From: Verrucomicrobiota bacterium
GTDB lineage: Bacteria; Verrucomicrobiota; Verrucomicrobiia; Limisphaerales; SXQI01
Assembly: GCA_008933045.1 (NCBI GenBank)
Contig: WBXJ01000096.1
Coordinates: 1-10,307 of the forward strand
Reading direction: 5' to 3'
Length of the DNA stretch: 10,307 nt
Shown here one piece after another: positions 1 through 7,018 of the stretch. The notes under the pieces are model-generated. The model searched no databases. It was not told the origin of the DNA and worked only from the letters and a program-made list of their open reading frames with translations. Each line of letters starts with the position of its first letter. The stretch's first letter is position 1. A program made the translations under genes and the position numbers.

Positions 1-1
1 A

Positions 2-70
2 GTCAGCATTTGCGAATTGCAAACGCAGCTGGAGCAATTACAGTCGCTAATTCGCTCTGACCAAGAATGA
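2..70 (+). CDS. C-terminal end of an unidentified upstream protein (partial)
   Basis: The frame starting at base 2 is open from the left edge and ends at TGA 68-70, giving 22 residues that end in LEQLQSLIRSDQE. The stretch is rich in Leu, Gln and Glu with coiled-coil-like spacing, and no domain can be named from so little. Its stop overlaps the start of the next gene in an ATGA (67-70), the usual sign of translational coupling. Because the next gene is an ABC-2 permease, the upstream gene could be its ATP-binding subunit, but that rests only on context. The tail is also too short to exclude a chance open frame; the overlap is the main support. Confidence 0.6.
   Translation, partial: VSICELQTQLEQLQSLIRSDQE
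67..70 (+). promoter_or_regulatory. ATGA start/stop overlap
   Basis: The ATG of the ABC permease (67-69) and the TGA of the upstream frame (68-70) share bases in a 4-base ATGA. This arrangement commonly lets terminating ribosomes restart on the next gene and supports membership of one operon. No strong Shine-Dalgarno sequence is seen just upstream. Confidence 0.6.
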
Positions 71-1026
71 GACAACTGTTAACGATCGCCACGAATGCGT
101 TCATGGAATTAGTCCGGCAACCGGTTTTTCTGTTGCTGATGACTTTTGCCAGCGCGTTCAACATGCTGTTGGCCAGCATGTTTTACTTTGGCTTCGGGGA
201 TGATCAAAAGCTGGTCAAAGACAGCGTGCTTGCGGTCATGCTCCTCACGGGCCTGTTCGGTGCGGTCTTGAGTGCCTCAGCCTCAGTAGCGAATGAAATT
301 CGAACAGGAACCGCGTTGGCTGTGCTATCCAAACCCGTCGGACGCTTACGCTTTTTGCTCGGGAAGTATCTGGGCTTGGCAGCCGCTTTAACATTGATGA
401 CCTTCGTCAATTTTGTGTGTGCGCTTCTGGCAAGTCGGATGGCGTTCGATGCGTATGGCGATCCAGATCGGTTGGCGTTGCAAGTGTTCTTTGGTTTGGT
501 GCTTCTCGCGTATTTGGGTGCGGGCATCTCGAACTATTTCCTTCGGCGCACGTTTGTGCCGGATGCGGTGTTTGGTTTAGTAAGTGCGATCACGTTGGCT
601 TTTATCCTAATCAGTTTCTTCAACAAGGACGGCCAGGCTCAAGAATTCGCCAAAGGTGTGGATTGGCGATTGGTGCCCGCCTCCGTTTTGATTCTTTTTG
701 CCCTCTTAATTATAGCTGGACTCGCTCTCGCATGCTCAACGCGACTTGATGTCATTCCAACGCTCAGCATTTGCAGCGCATTTTTCTTACTCGGACTAAT
801 GTCGGACTACCTCTTCGGACGCTGGGCACAGCAAGGTTCGGCTTGGGGACAGTTTTTTTATGCTATCATGCCAAACTGGCAACAGTTATGGCTGGCAGAC
901 GCTTTAGAAAACGGAAAAACAATTCCGTGGTCATACGTTGGCAAAGCACTAGGTTATACCATTTGTTATCTGGGGGCTGCGCTCGCGGTGGCTCTAATGC
1001 TTTTTGAAGATCGGGAACTGACTTAA
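67..1026 (+). CDS. ABC-2 type transporter permease
   Basis: This 319-residue integral membrane protein is probably the permease subunit of an ABC exporter. About seven or eight hydrophobic segments can be seen, roughly at residues 19-41, 53-75, 98-122, 138-157, 165-186, 203-222, 230-248 and 290-312. Between the second and third lies a cytosolic loop with E77, K89-P90, R93 and G99-K100 (LSKPVGR then LLGKYLG), a pattern typical of NosY/GldF-like ABC-2 permeases where the ATPase docks. The start is fixed by the ATGA overlap with the upstream gene. It lies 6 bases ahead of the first SPFH gene. The partner ATPase could be the unseen upstream gene or the one at 7019-8224. The permease at 8248-9630 has the same motif with identical spacing. 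The substrate is unknown. Confidence 0.85.
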   Translation: MRQLLTIATNAFMELVRQPVFLLLMTFASAFNMLLASMFYFGFGDDQKLVKDSVLAVMLLTGLFGAVLSASASVANEIRTGTALAVLSKPVGRLRFLLGKYLGLAAALTLMTFVNFVCALLASRMAFDAYGDPDRLALQVFFGLVLLAYLGAGISNYFLRRTFVPDAVFGLVSAITLAFILISFFNKDGQAQEFAKGVDWRLVPASVLILFALLIIAGLALACSTRLDVIPTLSICSAFFLLGLMSDYLFGRWAQQGSAWGQFFYAIMPNWQQLWLADALENGKTIPWSYVGKALGYTICYLGAALAVALMLFEDRELT

Positions 1027-1032
1027 CAATCC

Positions 1033-2898
1033 ATGGAACGCAACACGCAAAAAATTGGATTACTCAACCTCTTGCTACTTCTGGCAGCGGCTGGGTTAAC
1101 GCTGGCACTGGCACTTTATTCTGGGACACTCTCGGGACAAGTAGCATCGGCTATTTTTGGCATCGGCTTTTTAATCGCCGGGGTCAGCTATTTTCAAATG
1201 CGGTTGGAGGATCGCGAACGCTTGGAGCGGCTAGATTTTGACGAGCTAAAAAAGAGCAAAAGTGCTGAAAGTTTGTTCACAGGCTCCGACGAAGAGACTC
1301 TTCCTGCCTACCAATCCAGGTTGCAGTTCGATAAATACTTTGTTCCGGGATTTGCGTTGCTTGTGCTCGTATTGGAGGCATTGGCAGCAGGACTTTTCTG
1401 GCGTTGGTTGAGCACAGTCACCGTGACTGCTCCTAAGGAACCGACGATCGCCCTCGCCTTGTATTCCACCTTGGCGATTGTCCTATTCGTGCTCGGAAAA
1501 TACGCCGCGAACTTGGCGAAGTTTCAAGGCCAACAATTGTTACGACCCGCAGCAAGCTTTCTCGTCCTTGGGTTTTACCTCGGCGCCGCGATGGCCATCT
1601 GCATTGGATGGGTTTGGAGCGGTGGAACAAAGGCGGATTTTATTTTGGCACGCAGCCTATGTGTCCTCTTGGGATTGGTTGCTGCAGAAACGTTGATCAA
1701 CCTTGTTCTCGAGATTTACCGACCCCGCGTCAAAGGCCAACAGTCGCGGCTTATTTACGAAAGCCGATTGGTGGGGTTATTGGGTCAACCCGAGGGGATA
1801 TTTTCTACAGCAGCCCAAGCACTCGACTATCAATTTGGGTTTAAGGTATCAGAAACTTGGTTTTATCAGTTCCTACAGAAAGCAATTGCTTGGATTATCC
1901 TGCTGCAATTCGGCGTACTGGTTGCATCCACTATGGTGGTCTTCATCGGACCCGGTGAACAGGGTTTGATTGAGCGGTTTGGCAAGCCAATCGCGGGCGG
2001 CAATATTTTGGAACCGGGGCCCCACCTAAAACTGCCTTGGCCCATCGACGCCATCCATCGGTTTCGGACTCAAGAAATCCAAAGTTTCAACATTGGATTC
2101 GCCAACGAGGAGAAAGAATCCCACAGGGTAGTGCTTTGGACCGTTAAACATTACAAAGAAGAATTCAATTTGTTGGTTGCGAGCAAGGAACAATCTCAAT
2201 CCGGGACCAACGCCGTTGAACGAGCCGTGCCAGCCGATTTGCTCACCATCAGCATTCCTGTGCAATTCCAAATCAAGGATCTTTTGGCCTGGGAATACAA
2301 TCACACGGACGCCTCGAAACTTTTAGAAAAAATTGCCACTCGAGAAGTGGTACGTTTCTTGGTCGGAGCCGATATTTTCGAACTGATGAGCAGTGGACGC
2401 GATGCTGCGGCTCAAGATTTAAAGCGGCTGATACAGGAACGATCGGATGAATACAAATTGGGCGTTAATATCGTGTTTGTTGGTTTGCAGGATATTCACC
2501 CACCTGTAAAAGTGGCTCCGAAATTTGAAGAGGTGGTCGCAGCTCGCCAAGAAAGCGAAGCACGACTCCGAATTGCAGAAGGTTACGCTGCCCGAGTGGT
2601 AACCATTGCTAAAGCAGAGGCTGAGAAGAAAATTCATGAGGCGCAGGCTTATCGCGCACGAAAAATTGCCGGAGCAGCTGCCCAAGGTGAACAGTTCACC
2701 AGCCAACTGCTCGCTTATCAGGCATCACCCGAAGTATACCTCCAACGGTCTTACCTGAATGCCTTTTCGCGAGGTAGCATTAACGCCCGCAAATATATTG
2801 TGACTGCCACGAACACCCAGGACGTGGTGATCCTGAATCTGGAAGACAAAATCCGATCTGACATTTTAGACATTCCCATGCCCTCAGTTCGCAAGTAA
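1033..2898 (+). CDS. HflK-like SPFH/band 7 protein with polytopic N-terminal half
   Basis: This 621-residue protein has two parts. The N-terminal half (about 1-280) is a membrane domain with about six hydrophobic segments, near residues 8-30, 37-56, 103-125, 136-160, 173-195 and 203-227. A charged loop near 57-85 separates the second and third. A further helix (about 284-306) leads into the SPFH domain, which opens with GPGEQGLIERFGKP (306-319), followed by GPHLKLPWPID. The motif PPVKVAPKFEEVVAARQ begins at P490 and leads into an Ala/Glu-rich coiled coil (about 497-560), as in HflK. E. coli HflK is about 419 residues with one membrane anchor, so the added polytopic half is distinctive. HflK normally assembles with HflC into a membrane cage around FtsH; no FtsH is encoded here. 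The HflC-like gene follows 11 bases downstream. The SPFH assignment is firm; equating it with E. coli HflK function is not. Confidence 0.85.
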   Translation: MERNTQKIGLLNLLLLLAAAGLTLALALYSGTLSGQVASAIFGIGFLIAGVSYFQMRLEDRERLERLDFDELKKSKSAESLFTGSDEETLPAYQSRLQFDKYFVPGFALLVLVLEALAAGLFWRWLSTVTVTAPKEPTIALALYSTLAIVLFVLGKYAANLAKFQGQQLLRPAASFLVLGFYLGAAMAICIGWVWSGGTKADFILARSLCVLLGLVAAETLINLVLEIYRPRVKGQQSRLIYESRLVGLLGQPEGIFSTAAQALDYQFGFKVSETWFYQFLQKAIAWIILLQFGVLVASTMVVFIGPGEQGLIERFGKPIAGGNILEPGPHLKLPWPIDAIHRFRTQEIQSFNIGFANEEKESHRVVLWTVKHYKEEFNLLVASKEQSQSGTNAVERAVPADLLTISIPVQFQIKDLLAWEYNHTDASKLLEKIATREVVRFLVGADIFELMSSGRDAAAQDLKRLIQERSDEYKLGVNIVFVGLQDIHPPVKVAPKFEEVVAARQESEARLRIAEGYAARVVTIAKAEAEKKIHEAQAYRARKIAGAAAQGEQFTSQLLAYQASPEVYLQRSYLNAFSRGSINARKYIVTATNTQDVVILNLEDKIRSDILDIPMPSVRK

Positions 2899-2909
2899 GT
2901 ATTTTTTAA

Positions 2910-3809
2910 ATGCCTATGAAACGCAATCCACTCACGCTCATTGTTGGTGCCATTCTGTTACTGGTTTTTCTCCTGCTTTTATTCACGTTCCAAGTACGGC
3001 GAACCGAGGTCGCCGTGGTCACAACCTTTGATAAACCGAGCCGATATATCAAAGACCCTGGCCTGTACTTTAAATGGCCCCGTCCGATTCAACGGGTTTA
3101 CCCCTTCGACAAGCGCATCCAGAATTTTGAGGATGACTTCGAGGAGACCTTAACCAAGGACAATTACAATCTCCTAGCGATGGTTTTTGTGGGCTGGAGA
3201 ATTAGCAACCCCGAGCAGTTTTTTAACAGTTTCCCAACGGGTAAACCTGAGGCAGCCGAACCCGCGCTCAAGGGATTGATTCGGACGGTCAAGAATGCAG
3301 TGATCGGAAAGCATTCCTTCGGTGACTTTATCTCGACCAATCCTAAACAACTGAAATTCGCGGAAGTAGAGCAGGAAATTCTTTCTGGAATCAAAGAAAC
3401 CGCTTCTTCGAAGTATGGGATCACCGTGGAGTTTCTCGGTTTGAAAAAGCTTGGACTACCCGAGAGCGTCACTCAAAAAGTTTTCGACCGTATGAGTGCT
3501 GAACGCCAACGCGAGGTGGAACGGTTGAACGCGCTGGGCGAGGCAGAAGCGATGAACATCCGTAGCGCGGCTGACCGCGACCGCAACGAAATGATCGCCA
3601 AAGCCGATGCAACTGCGACCACAATTCGTGGGCAGGCTGATGCGGAAGCAGCAAAATCTTTTGAGGTTTTCAAAGCGAACCCCGATCTCGCGGTGTTCCT
3701 TCTTAAGTTGAGTTCCCTTGAACAGACTTTAAAAGACCGTGCAACTCTGATTCTGGACGAGCGAACCCCTCCATTTGATCTCCTCAACGGCTTCAACTCT
3801 AAGAAGTAA
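2910..3809 (+). CDS. HflC-like SPFH/band 7 protein
   Basis: This 299-residue protein has one N-terminal membrane anchor (about residues 8-27). An SPFH domain follows, starting near TEVAVVTTFDKPSRYI and GLYFKWPRPIQRVYPFD. Next comes the motif LGLPESVTQKVFDRMSAER, with the VFDRM part at 191-195, then a long Ala/Glu-rich coiled coil (about 190-250) containing RGQADAEAAKSFEVF. The tail NPDLAVFLLKLSSLE closely resembles the corresponding end of HflC (E. coli, 334 residues). The expected role is co-assembly with HflK-type partners into a membrane-bound SPFH assembly that regulates proteolysis or organises a membrane domain. It sits between two HflK-like genes, 11 bases after one and 5 bases before the other. 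A second in-frame ATG at 2916 (Met3) could be the real start; neither has a clear ribosome binding site. I leave the symbol blank because a true hflC may exist elsewhere in the genome. Confidence 0.85.
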   Translation: MPMKRNPLTLIVGAILLLVFLLLLFTFQVRRTEVAVVTTFDKPSRYIKDPGLYFKWPRPIQRVYPFDKRIQNFEDDFEETLTKDNYNLLAMVFVGWRISNPEQFFNSFPTGKPEAAEPALKGLIRTVKNAVIGKHSFGDFISTNPKQLKFAEVEQEILSGIKETASSKYGITVEFLGLKKLGLPESVTQKVFDRMSAERQREVERLNALGEAEAMNIRSAADRDRNEMIAKADATATTIRGQADAEAAKSFEVFKANPDLAVFLLKLSSLEQTLKDRATLILDERTPPFDLLNGFNSKK

Positions 3810-3814
3810 CGATC

Positions 3815-4957
3815 ATGAGCAAGTCACACGACCACCACGATCACCCGCACGGGAGTGAGCATCATGAGCACACGCAGGCTAAGCAGTCTCCCGCGCCTGT
3901 GAACGTCACGAATGAGCTGGATGATGCGGGATCCAAAGCCCTGTCTGACGCGCTTAAAAGCAGTTTTCTCATCGTCAAGTTCGTGATGGTAGGACTGTTG
4001 GATTTGTTTTTTGCCTCGGGTTTATTCACTGTTCCATCCCAACAAAAGGCAATCATTCTCCGATTTGGGAAGCCAGTAGGAACGGGCGCTGAACAACTTC
4101 TTGGAGCCGGATTGCATTGGTCATTTCCCTACCCGATCGACGAGATTGTAAAAATTCCCATTGGCGAAATTCAGCGCATTACCTCGAGCATTGGTTGGTA
4201 TGCGACGACTCCGGAAATGGAAGCGACCAAGACCGAACAGCCTCCCGGCCCCTCACTCAACCCCATGGTGGATGGTTATACAATCACTGCTGACGGCAAT
4301 GTCATCCATGTTCGAATCACGACGAGCTATCGCATCGCCGACCCACTGAGCTACGTGCTTAATTTCGTCAACGCCTCGAACGTAGTGCAACATTTAGTGG
4401 ACAGCGCGCTGATCCACGTCTCCAGCCAGTTCAAGGTCGATGAAGCTCTCACGCAGAACAAAGTTGGTTTCCAAGAGAAACTGATGACGCGGATTCGTCA
4501 GGAAGTTGAGACCAAGGGATTAGGCATCACAATCGAGCAAGGCGAAGTGCAAATCATTCCACCTCGCTATTTGAAAGGATCCTTTGACCAGGCATTCTCA
4601 GCCGACATCGAACGTCGCAAAACAAATGAGGTCGCACGGGCTTATGCCAGCAGGGTGTTAAGCACCGCTTCTGGCGAGGCAAATTCGATCTTGAACAATG
4701 CGAGCACGGATCGCACTCGTCTGGTTCAAGCCGTGGCTGCGGAAGCAAGCTACTTCAAGAATCAATTGCCACACTATGAAGCCAATAAGGAATTGTTCAT
4801 GACACGCCTTCAAACAGAAGCATTCGGACGTGCCTTAACGAATGTTCAGGACAAAATATTCCTACCACGACGCAATGATGGAAAACCGCGTGAACTTCGC
4901 CTGCAATTAGGTCGGGAACCTAAAGTTCCTGGAGTTCCACAACCGATTCAACCCTAG
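3815..4957 (+). CDS. HflK-like SPFH protein with histidine-rich N-terminus
   Basis: This 380-residue protein begins with a histidine-rich cytosolic tail with eight His between residues 5 and 19. One membrane segment follows (about 51-73) and then an SPFH domain: QQKAIILRFGKP, GLHWSFPYPIDEI and the HflK-like ITADGNVIHVRI leading into YRIADP. Residues P249-P250 precede a coiled coil (about 262-320), and the part reading LPHYEANKELFMTRLQTEAF matches the end of the HflK family. Length is close to E. coli HflK (419). E. coli HflK also has a polar N-terminal tail, but the His density here is notable and is repeated in the next gene, a metal pump. About 28 residues rich in Thr, Glu and Pro lie between the IGEIQRI strand and ITADGNV, more than in E. 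coli HflK. It probably assembles with the two preceding SPFH proteins. Confidence 0.85.
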   Translation: MSKSHDHHDHPHGSEHHEHTQAKQSPAPVNVTNELDDAGSKALSDALKSSFLIVKFVMVGLLDLFFASGLFTVPSQQKAIILRFGKPVGTGAEQLLGAGLHWSFPYPIDEIVKIPIGEIQRITSSIGWYATTPEMEATKTEQPPGPSLNPMVDGYTITADGNVIHVRITTSYRIADPLSYVLNFVNASNVVQHLVDSALIHVSSQFKVDEALTQNKVGFQEKLMTRIRQEVETKGLGITIEQGEVQIIPPRYLKGSFDQAFSADIERRKTNEVARAYASRVLSTASGEANSILNNASTDRTRLVQAVAAEASYFKNQLPHYEANKELFMTRLQTEAFGRALTNVQDKIFLPRRNDGKPRELRLQLGREPKVPGVPQPIQP

Positions 4958-4991
4958 GGAGGCCTAAGTAGTTTTAAGCATTTGGACCATT

Positions 4992-7004
4992 ATGCAAGTC
5001 ACCTCACTTCTTGACCGACAGACGAGCGATCACACTCATGATCATCAGCACGACAAGGATTGCACTTCCTGCGGCCATGACCATGAGCACACCGTAGTGC
5101 ATCTCACTCAAACGCTGGTCGGATTGATCCTGATTATAAATGCGTTTGTCGTGGAGTGGTTTTTCGACAAAGGTACGATGGTCGCGAATTTCAGCGCGAT
5201 GCTCGGAGCAATCATCCTCGGTTACCCCATCATTTGGACGTCGATAAAGGACATTCGCAAGGGCAGCCTCACGATCAATGAGCTAGTGGGAATTGCGGTT
5301 CTCGCTGCATTTTCCTCCGGTGATTACAAGACTGCTGGTTTAGTGGCATTCTTCATGTTGCTCGGCGAAATTATCGAAACACGCACGGCCGCAGGAGCAC
5401 GAGCCTCAATCGAATCCCTCATCAAACTCACCCCCACGAAAGCCCGACGGCTGCAAGGTCAACGCGAGGAGGAGGTTGCTGCTAGTGATCTAAAAATGGG
5501 CGATATTATCCGCGTCCGACCGGGAGATAATGTGGCTGCGGATGGGATCATCCTTCTCGGTCAGGGCTCGTTTAACCAAGCCAACATTACCGGTGAATCC
5601 TTGCCCATCGATAAAAAGCCCGGTGACGAAGTTTTTGCGGGAACCATCAATTTGACGGGAGTTTTAGAGATCCGCGTTAACCGCGCTGGCACCGATACCA
5701 CATTAGGTAGAGTCAGGGATTTAATCCTAGCAGCCGAGAAAACGAAGCTGCCAATCATGCGAATTGTTGACCAATACATGGTCTATTATACCCCGTTGGT
5801 CCTTGTGATGGGGGCTTTGGTCTGGGCGTTCACTCACGACCTCGAGCGTGTGATCTCCGTTCTGGTTGTGGCTTGCCCGTGCGCTTTTATTCTCGCAACA
5901 CCCACCGCCATGGTGGCGGCGCTTTCTTCAGCAGCTCGGCTTGGAATCTTGATCAAAAACGTCGGCGACATCGAGGCCGCAGCCCGAATCAATGCATTTG
6001 TGTTCGATAAGACAGGCACCTTGACCACCGGCAAACTCGCAGTCAGCCGCCTTGCTCCCCTCAATGGTGTCAGTCCTGCAGAATTGCTGCATCTCGCGGC
6101 ATCGGCTGAAAAATACTCGAACCATCCGACGGCCAAAGCGTTAGCCGACTTGGCTGGAGAAGCGGGAGTCAGCCTAGCCGAACCCAAAGATTTCGAAGAA
6201 ACCGCTGGCCGCGGAATTAAAGCCATTGTTGATGGTCACAACGTGATTATCGGCCGAGCTGCTTGGTTACGCGACAACGGGATCGCCGAGGACCTTAGTA
6301 AGAGTGTGGATCTGAATGAGACCGAAGGGTTCAGCTTGATCTATATCGCACGGGGCAGCGAATACATCGGTTGGATCGGTCTCAGAGATCAGACACGGCC
6401 TGAAGCGAAGGAGGCACTCACCGCTTTATTGCAAACCGGAGTTCGACGCATCGCCATGGTTTCTGGTGATCGGCAACCGGTCGCTGCCCGAGTCGCAAAG
6501 GAGATAGGCTGCGAGGAAGTCGTGGCAGAATGTTTGCCTCAAAACAAAGTCGAGTTTGTCCAAGCATTGAAAGCTCGCGGGTACCGAGTTGCGGTGGTGG
6601 GTGATGGTGTGAATGACGCTCCTGCTCTCGCAGCAGGTGATATTGGTATCGCCATGGGCGCGGCCGGCAGCGAAGTGGCAATCCACAGCGCGACCATTGC
6701 CCTCATGAACAGTGATTTACGGCGGTTGCCATTCCTCGTGAAGCTCTCCAGAAGTACACGCACCGTTATCAACCAGAATTTTCTGTTTGGCGTTTTCTTT
6801 ATCATCGGTGGACTAACGCTTGCTGCGTTTGGTTATGTGAACCCTGTAGTCGCGGCGATCATGCATAATTTGGGATCGTTGATCGTGGTGTTCAACAGCG
6901 CACGACTGGTGCGGCACGGCGAGGAACTTGAACCATTTCACTCCGGATCAGGGCAACTCACCAAGCCGGTCCCAGCAAAACATCTCACACCCCAGGCAGT
7001 CTAA
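4992..7004 (+). CDS. P1B-type heavy-metal-translocating ATPase
   Basis: This 670-residue P-type ATPase is predicted to export a transition metal from the cytosol using ATP. All core motifs are present: TGES (200-203, actuator), CPC (295-297, membrane metal site), DKTGT with phosphorylated Asp339, the P1B HP motif NHP (377-379), and GDGVND (537-542, hinge). Eight membrane helices are likely: about 41-58, 67-85, 98-110, 112-128, two around the CPC (about 260-305), and two near the C-terminus (about 597-640). The N-terminus has no ferredoxin-like HMA domain; instead it has many His at residues 14-37 with a CxxC at 24-27. The last helix reads MHNLGSLIVVFNSARL (from M624), which is neither the Cu type (MxxSS), the Zn/Cd type (DxG) nor the Co/Fe type (HEGG), so the metal is left open. 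No other in-frame ATG, GTG or TTG lies between the in-frame stop at 4965 and this ATG. GGGAGG at 4957-4962 is too far upstream to be its ribosome binding site. Confidence 0.93.
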   Translation: MQVTSLLDRQTSDHTHDHQHDKDCTSCGHDHEHTVVHLTQTLVGLILIINAFVVEWFFDKGTMVANFSAMLGAIILGYPIIWTSIKDIRKGSLTINELVGIAVLAAFSSGDYKTAGLVAFFMLLGEIIETRTAAGARASIESLIKLTPTKARRLQGQREEEVAASDLKMGDIIRVRPGDNVAADGIILLGQGSFNQANITGESLPIDKKPGDEVFAGTINLTGVLEIRVNRAGTDTTLGRVRDLILAAEKTKLPIMRIVDQYMVYYTPLVLVMGALVWAFTHDLERVISVLVVACPCAFILATPTAMVAALSSAARLGILIKNVGDIEAAARINAFVFDKTGTLTTGKLAVSRLAPLNGVSPAELLHLAASAEKYSNHPTAKALADLAGEAGVSLAEPKDFEETAGRGIKAIVDGHNVIIGRAAWLRDNGIAEDLSKSVDLNETEGFSLIYIARGSEYIGWIGLRDQTRPEAKEALTALLQTGVRRIAMVSGDRQPVAARVAKEIGCEEVVAECLPQNKVEFVQALKARGYRVAVVGDGVNDAPALAAGDIGIAMGAAGSEVAIHSATIALMNSDLRRLPFLVKLSRSTRTVINQNFLFGVFFIIGGLTLAAFGYVNPVVAAIMHNLGSLIVVFNSARLVRHGEELEPFHSGSGQLTKPVPAKHLTPQAV

Positions 7005-7018
7005 ACCTCGCTGAGTTC

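Noticed and set aside
1033..4957. Calling the SPFH genes hflK and hflC by symbol
   Set aside because: There are three of them, one has an unusual membrane domain, and no FtsH is nearby. Family-level names are safer.
4958..4991. Longest gap (34 bases) as a promoter or terminator
   Set aside because: No convincing -35/-10 pair, hairpin or T run is visible in so short a stretch.
5834..6226. 130-codon open frame on the minus strand
   Set aside because: It lies opposite the CPC and DKTGT core of the P-type ATPase and has no domain signature of its own.
4992..7004. Calling the metal ATPase copA (Cu) or zntA/cadA (Zn/Cd)
   Set aside because: CPC alone does not fix the metal. The last two helices lack both the Cu and the Zn/Cd signatures, so no symbol is given.
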